DNA of 64,000 bases from contig OZ022594.1 in assembly GCA_963669155.1 (NCBI GenBank), positions 5,197,795-5,261,794 on the forward strand, given 5' to 3'. A model generated the notes under the pieces. That model did no database searches. It was not told where the DNA came from and worked only from the letters and a program-made list of their open reading frames with translations. This document shows positions 59,881-64,000 of the stretch, one piece after another. This DNA is from Arbacia lixula (lineage: Eukaryota; Echinodermata; Echinoidea; Arbacioida; Arbaciidae). The first letter of the stretch is position 1; each line of letters begins with the position of its first letter. Made by a program: the position numbers and the translations under genes.

Positions 59881-60712
59881 ATAATAGACACAGTTGTCAC
59901 CTCCACAAAGAGTTACAGTTCGATATTCCGAAGGTTCTTTTATTCTAAAGGTTCGTTATTTTGAAGGTTTGTAATTCCGAAGCATGTAAATTGCCTATAC
60001 CTCGATGCTCCTTAGTCTGAAAACGAAAAAGGGCTCGTTAATCCGAGCATTTGCTGTGTAACGTTCGGAATAACGACTGCTTCCCCCACAAAGTGTAGAT
60101 GGTACAACATGTTTTTTGTTATGACACGTTGAAAGCATAATAGAAGCAATTGTGACCTCCACAAAGTGTATATAGTTAGTACAACATGTCTTTTGATCCG
60201 ACATGTTTGAAGCATAATAGACACAGTTGTGACCTCCACAAAGCGTAGATGGTATATGTCTTTTGTTACCACATGCTAGAAGCATAATAGAAACCATTGT
60301 GACCTCCACAAAGTGTAGATGGTACAACATGTCTTTTGTTACGACATGCTAGAAGCATAAAAGAAACCATTGTGACCTCCACAAAGTGTTGATGGTATAA
60401 CATGTCTTTTGTTACAACATATTTGAAGCATAAGAGAAACAATTGTGACCTCCACAAAGCGTAGATGGTACAACATGTTTTTTGTTACAACATATTTGAA
60501 GCATAAGAGAAACAATTGTGACCTCCTCAAAGTGTAGATGTACAACATGTCTTTTGTTACAACATATTTGAAGCATAAGAGAAACAATTGTGACCTCCTC
60601 AAAGTGTAGATGTACAACATGTATTTTGTTACAACATATTTGAAGCATAATAGACACAATTGTGACCTCCACAAAGTGTAGATGGTACAACATGTCTATT
60701 GTTATGCAAAAT
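59880..60712. repeat. Tandem array, about 72-bp unit, some ten copies
   Basis: TGTGACCTCCACAAAGTGTA recurs about every 71-77 bp (60154, 60230, 60300, 60373, 60445, 60518, 60590, 60663). Each copy is followed by GATGGTACAACATGTCTTTT and TTGAAGCATAA. Earlier, more diverged units lie at about 59897 and 60085. It ends about 210 bp before the micro-exon. Confidence 0.9.
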
Positions 60713-60922
60713 TGCCATGGTTTCCAGACATTAAACTGTGCTTATACCAGAGGCTTTGCTCATCAATAGGTCTATACAGTCTGCCATGAAAGGCTTCACA
60801 TCCAATAGATCAAATGACACTGGCCATGCGTATATCTCACAGTGAAAGTGGCAATTTTCTGCTTCTGGTGTACTAATTTGATTGTGGATCTAATATTGTT
60901 TTTTTTCCATTTGACTCCTCAG

Positions 60923-60955
60923 CAGGCAAATGGAACAGAGGTGGACTCAGCAAGA
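60923..60955 (+). CDS. SNTG: Gamma-syntrophin micro-exon linking PH half and PDZ (10 or 11 codons)
   Basis: This very short exon lies between a T-rich tract ending CTCAGCAG and the donor AGA|GTGAGT. It encodes QANGTEVDSAR, or ANGTEVDSAR if the second AG of the tandem acceptor is used. Both readings keep phase 0. It fits the short, variable linker that separates the first PH half from the PDZ domain in gamma syntrophins. A plausible branch site (TTGACT) lies just upstream of the acceptor. The exon is accepted mainly because its phase and position between two stronger exons are right; its own sequence is too short to prove homology. Confidence 0.72.
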
Positions 60956-61854
60956 GTGAGTATTGAAATTATTTCTCCTAACCTATTGATTAATTATTGC
61001 TTAAAGATTGTCCGTCCCTATTGCAAGCTTAAAATTTGAAATCGTCTATCACGATCGTAAATTGAAGAAAGTGTGATTCAAGACCATTTCTAAGAATATA
61101 GCATGTTGAAGCTTTCTGTATGTATGTAAAAATTTCAGCCGTTAAATTTCAAACCGACTTTTTTCGTACTACCATAAAAGTATTAGTCTTTGTTACAGTA
61201 TCTATGTGGTTATTATGCATGTGTGAAATCCTAATTTTATGAGTAATTACCAAACTTTGGAGATGATTCCTTCTATAGAACAATTTTTTTCATAATGCGT
61301 TTTATAATTTAATAAACAGATTAATCAATAAAGCAGGTATTTCAACACAAACTGCTAAGAGCCTGAGGTAAAGACTATTAATCAGCCGTTGTTTACGTGC
61401 ATTTTTTGAATTTTACACTCTGTATCAGTTTCAAATTATGAATATACAGCTTGCTAACACTTCTCTATATGTTTTGTCAATGTTTTGATGGTTTTGTGGT
61501 GATCTGAAAAAGGGACGGGCTGTCTTTAATTGTGTTTACCTGCTATCATGATTTAAGGACATACATGTATGCATTCATTTGTGGAGGAAAAGACGCCTGT
61601 AAGAGTATTCAATATATTGATTATTATGTAATGTCCATTTAAATTGGATTATGATGACTCGTTTGCCATTCATATCTCCAAGCTTTTATTTCATGTTTAG
61701 AACAGCAACAAGTAGTGACTGGAGGTGGGCACAATTGCAATCTAAAAGCGTTTATTTCATGTTCGGTACAAGAATGAGTGGTGACTGCAGATGGGGCACT
61801 ATTGCCTCTATATCTCTAAACACTTATCTTCTTTATTTTTCTTGTTCGCTACAG
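60956..61854 (+). other. Intron 3 of the gamma-syntrophin gene
   Basis: This 899-bp intron (GTGAGT to CTACAG) is largely filled by a 521-bp TTAA-flanked MITE at 61005-61525. Confidence 0.75.
61005..61525 (-). mobile_element. TTAA MITE family J copy 2 (521 bp)
   Basis: TTAA lies at 61001-61004 and 61526-61529. The ends are AGATTGTCCGTCCC and GGGACGGGCTGTCT. It is inverse to copy 1 and fills most of the 899-bp intron 3. Confidence 0.9.
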
Positions 61855-61911
61855 GAACGAGTGGTAACCATCAGGAGACAGAAGGTTGGGGGCCTGGGAC
61901 TAAGCATTAAG
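61855..61911 (+). CDS. SNTG: Gamma-syntrophin exon: start of PDZ domain
   Basis: The exon has 19 codons between an acceptor TTCGCTACAG and a donor AAG|GTAAAG, phase 0 at both ends. It encodes ERVVTIRRQKVGGLGLSIK, the first beta strand and carboxylate-binding loop of a syntrophin PDZ domain. GLGL replaces the generic GLGF, and the TIRRQ segment is close to gamma syntrophins. In the family this PDZ domain binds C-terminal motifs of channels, receptors and diacylglycerol kinase zeta. The expected next residues (GG and onward) must come from an exon beyond 64000. This is the strongest homology in the window. Confidence 0.92.
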
Positions 61912-61952
61912 GTAAAGACTCTTTCAGTTGTCAACACCTATTCCAAAGTCAA

Positions 61953-62335
61953 TTCTCCCTATCACAAATAGCCGATATCCAGCGATATCACCTCGCGATA
62001 CCGATATCTGATCGATTGCTCTTGGGACGTATTCAATTCACACAATAACGCACAGTATCTGTAGTTTCTACCCTCGTAAACCTCGTAATATTAAAATGGA
62101 AGGGTTGTTACATGGACGAAGGACTTGAAAAAAATACCACCAATCACTCACGGCAATGTTTTTGCCTACCTCAACATTGATTGTGGATAGACTAATGAAA
62201 GGATGAAAAGGCACAAGCAAGACGATGGCTATAGAATGCTCGTGAACCGGAAGTTCATATCCCAAGAATTAAAGGTAAAAAAAATTCGAGCGCCACGCGC
62301 GTTCAGATTTGGAGAGCTATATGCGATAGGGAGAA
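61953..62335 (-). mobile_element. MITE family C copy 2 (383 bp)
   Basis: TTCTCCCTATC and the complement of GCGATAGGGAGAA bound the copy, inverse to 10886-11312. GTC immediately precedes AATTCTCCC and follows GGGAGAATT, so the target duplication may be 3 bp. It lies 41 bp after exon 4. Confidence 0.85.
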
Positions 62336-62354
62336 TTGTCAACACTTGTAATCT

Positions 62355-62357
62355 CAT

Positions 62358-62416
<59 letters not shown>

Positions 62417-62517
62417 TATATTTATTTTTATATATATTTATTTATTTATTTGTTTATTTTTTTATTTATGTGTTTATTTATTTATTTATTTATTTATATA
62501 TTTATTTTTGTATATAT

Positions 62518-62560
<43 letters not shown>

Positions 62561-62561
62561 G
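62355..62561. repeat. (TTTA)n microsatellite
   Basis: About 200 bp of TTTA with scattered TATA interruptions. Tyr-, Leu- and Ile-rich open frames are artefacts. Confidence 0.97.
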
Positions 62562-63550
62562 TCTTATTCAGTGTACCCTCATCAGTGAGCTGGCACTCTT
62601 CTCCCTGCATGAGGGCGCTGTGTAGAAATAACACAATACATAATACCACCAACATAGGTTACACAAATGCTTAAGATAAGGCTGTAAACGAACATGGCAA
62701 CAATGCTCAACTGATGTAAAACACAACAAAAGAAGGAGGACCGATGCTTCCACATGCAAAAATGATATGATTGATACTGAATAGTTCTAAGTCATACCTC
62801 ATAGATATGTGAGATGTAATGGAAGACATTGTACAAAAAGTATGAATACAGGTCCTCTTCTAAAAGAACTAAAGACATCACATCCTTAAAAATCTTCAGT
62901 AACAAAAGTACACAGTGGCATAGGGAGATTTAGAACTCTTTGTAAGAAATCTCCTCTCCCTATAAAAATTAATGAATAAAACAAAAGACGAAAAAGAGGA
63001 TAGTTGAATAAAAAAATCTTGTAGTGTATATTGCAAAACAAAGTGCATGGTGTTAAAAGATTCTTTGTTTGTTTCAATCAACCCCTACATAGCAGATTAA
63101 TGTGTTTGACTTGGGCAAAATGTAAGTGTGGCATAAAGAGTTAACTTTTCAATTAGGTTTTTGAAAATGTCCGTATATGTATGCATAGAAACAGGCTGGA
63201 TTGTTAGGCTACAGAGAGGTATGTTCCTTTGTATGTCCCAGAGCCACTGAAGTGGTCAAATGACTGACATGGCTTGCTGGAGACGGACTATAATTGTCAG
63301 ATCGCTTTCCAGCTGCCTGCCTGATGAGAATTGTGCTAAGAAGCAGAAAAGAGGCAGTGATCTTTTGCCTAGGAAAAGAGGACATGTTTGATTAAACCGG
63401 GAAAGGCCATTCGCGACTAAGAAAGGCCTACGTTTCATATGGCCTTCCCCCAAGACATTTACAACCAATGGCAGGCCATTCAAATCTATCTAAGAAAAGC
63501 ATGCATTGAGACCTTTCCTCAAGACATTAACCAAAGGCAGGCCATTTACA
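62562..63550. other. Intron 4, unique AT-rich sequence
   Basis: A short duplication is visible: CATT-AAGGCAGGCCATT-like words near 63405, 63470 and 63535. No exon is visible. Confidence 0.4.
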
Positions 63551-63559
63551 ATTATTTAA

Positions 63560-63760
63560 AGGGAAAATCAACCCTGAAATTAATTGATGTAGTCATATCA
63601 TTTGGACAAAAATAAAAGCAATGTATTAATGAAGGTTTGATGAAAATCTACCAAAGGATACAAAACTTGTGACTTTTTAAAGTTTTGTGACATCACTTGT
63701 GAGCTGCCCTCGCATATGATAGTACAATGTACATATAAGTGCATAATAAGTACATAGAAC
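63560..63760. mobile_element. TTAA MITE family G, left part
   Basis: After a TTAA (about 63554-63557) it begins AGGGAAAATCAACCCTGAAA and carries GAAGGTTTGATGAAAATC and GAGCTGCCCTCGCATATGAT. TGACATCA replaces the family's TGACGTCA. Confidence 0.75.
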
Positions 63761-63839
63761 CAATGAAAAAAAAAGAGTTTATTGGTATCAGGCATTCAGT
63801 GTTGTGGAGAACTTTCAGGCAGGGTTTGAAATCATAGAA

Positions 63840-64000
63840 TTGAGACGAGAGGGGAGGCAAGAAGATGGGGGCAGGGAGATGGGAGAAGAGGGGAGGGAGG
63901 GATATGGGAGGGAGAGAGAGGGGGAGGGGGAGAGAGGGGGAGGGAGAGATATGGGAGGGAGAGAGAGGGGGAGGGAGAGAGGGGGGAGGGAGGGATATGG
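63840..64000. repeat. G-rich purine tract at right edge
   Basis: GGGAGGGAGAGAGAGGGGGAG units separated by GATATGG are repeated two to three times and run off the window. Many G-triplets could form quadruplexes. Confidence 0.9.

Larger units (their letters stand above)
45622..60922 (+). other. Intron 2 of the gamma-syntrophin gene
   Basis: A 15.3-kb intron with GTACGT and CAG ends lies between two syntrophin exons. It carries MITEs, some nested, tandem arrays at 48933, 52150 and 59880, and microsatellites. No other exon on either strand convinced me. Confidence 0.75.
33908..64000 (+). other. SNTG: Gamma-syntrophin gene, 5' portion (four exons seen)
   Basis: This is the transcribed span of a gamma-syntrophin-like adaptor gene running off the right edge. 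Four open segments with good splice signals follow one another on the plus strand, and every junction is phase 0, so they join without a frameshift: 33908-34126, 45481-45621, 60923-60955 and 61855-61911. Joined, they give about 150 residues: a basic N-terminus, the first half of a split PH domain, and the opening strand and carboxylate-binding loop of a PDZ domain. The TIRRQ-VGG-GLSIK pattern is typical of gamma syntrophins; alpha and beta forms read more like GLGISIKGG. The rest of the protein must lie downstream. I cannot tell whether it is the SNTG1 or SNTG2 type; an invertebrate would probably have one pre-duplication gene. Exon 1 is the least certain member. Confidence 0.85.

Noticed and set aside
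59995..60693. Repeat open frames with HFVEVT-like units on the minus strand
   Set aside because: They are by-products of the roughly 72-bp tandem array, with frame changes between units.
62203..62674. Open frames of 112-140 codons with Tyr-Leu-Phe-Ile repeats, resembling membrane segments
   Set aside because: They result from the (TTTA)n tract.
1..64000. Bacterial or phage accessory region, operons, integrons or defence systems
   Set aside because: Intron-separated exons, MITEs, microsatellites and the absence of long genes show this is eukaryotic nuclear DNA.

Overview
The window reads as nuclear DNA from a large-genome marine invertebrate. It is AT-rich and intron-rich, crowded with short non-autonomous DNA transposons and satellite-like tandem repeats, and the palindromic word TACATGTACATGTA is scattered throughout. 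I infer a non-vertebrate deuterostome, with an echinoderm such as a sea urchin as first guess. No species-diagnostic gene lets me prove this.

The only gene I can support with confidence is the 5' part of a gamma-syntrophin gene on the plus strand. Four phase-0 exons line up: 33908-34126 (novel basic N-terminus, the least certain), 45481-45621 (first half of the split PH domain), 60923-60955 (an 11-codon micro-exon) and 61855-61911 (start of the PDZ domain, with the peptide-binding loop GLGLSI). The introns are about 11.4 kb, 15.3 kb and 0.9 kb. The rest of the PDZ domain, the second PH half and the C-terminus lie beyond the right edge. Syntrophins are cytoplasmic adaptors that dock PDZ-binding partners onto the dystrophin/dystrobrevin complex at membranes.

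Region by region: 1-33600 is presumed intergenic or 5' flanking. It holds MITEs, GA-rich tracts (3068-3565, 8510-9500, 25790-26500), a CpG-rich duplicated repeat with Z-DNA-prone blocks (5166-8236), a 419-bp higher-order minisatellite (17580-18690), and several low-copy tandem arrays. 33600-34126 is a minisatellite running into the first exon. 34127-45480 is intron 1, including a TTAA-flanked MITE split by a 3.1-kb repeat-filled insertion. 45622-60922 is intron 2, with nested MITEs, a SINE-like remnant and tandem arrays. 60956-64000 holds intron 3, exon 4 and the start of intron 4, with a long (TTTA)n tract and a G-rich purine tract at the edge.

The most informative non-genic result is a layered transposon record. 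At least three families of near-palindromic elements sit in TTAA target sites. Two copies of one 364-bp family are interrupted by other elements whose removal, with one copy of the target duplication, restores about 364 bp. A copy of a fourth family is interrupted by a TTAA element in the same way. I found no rRNA, intact tRNA, CRISPR array, prokaryotic operon or convincing transposase gene.
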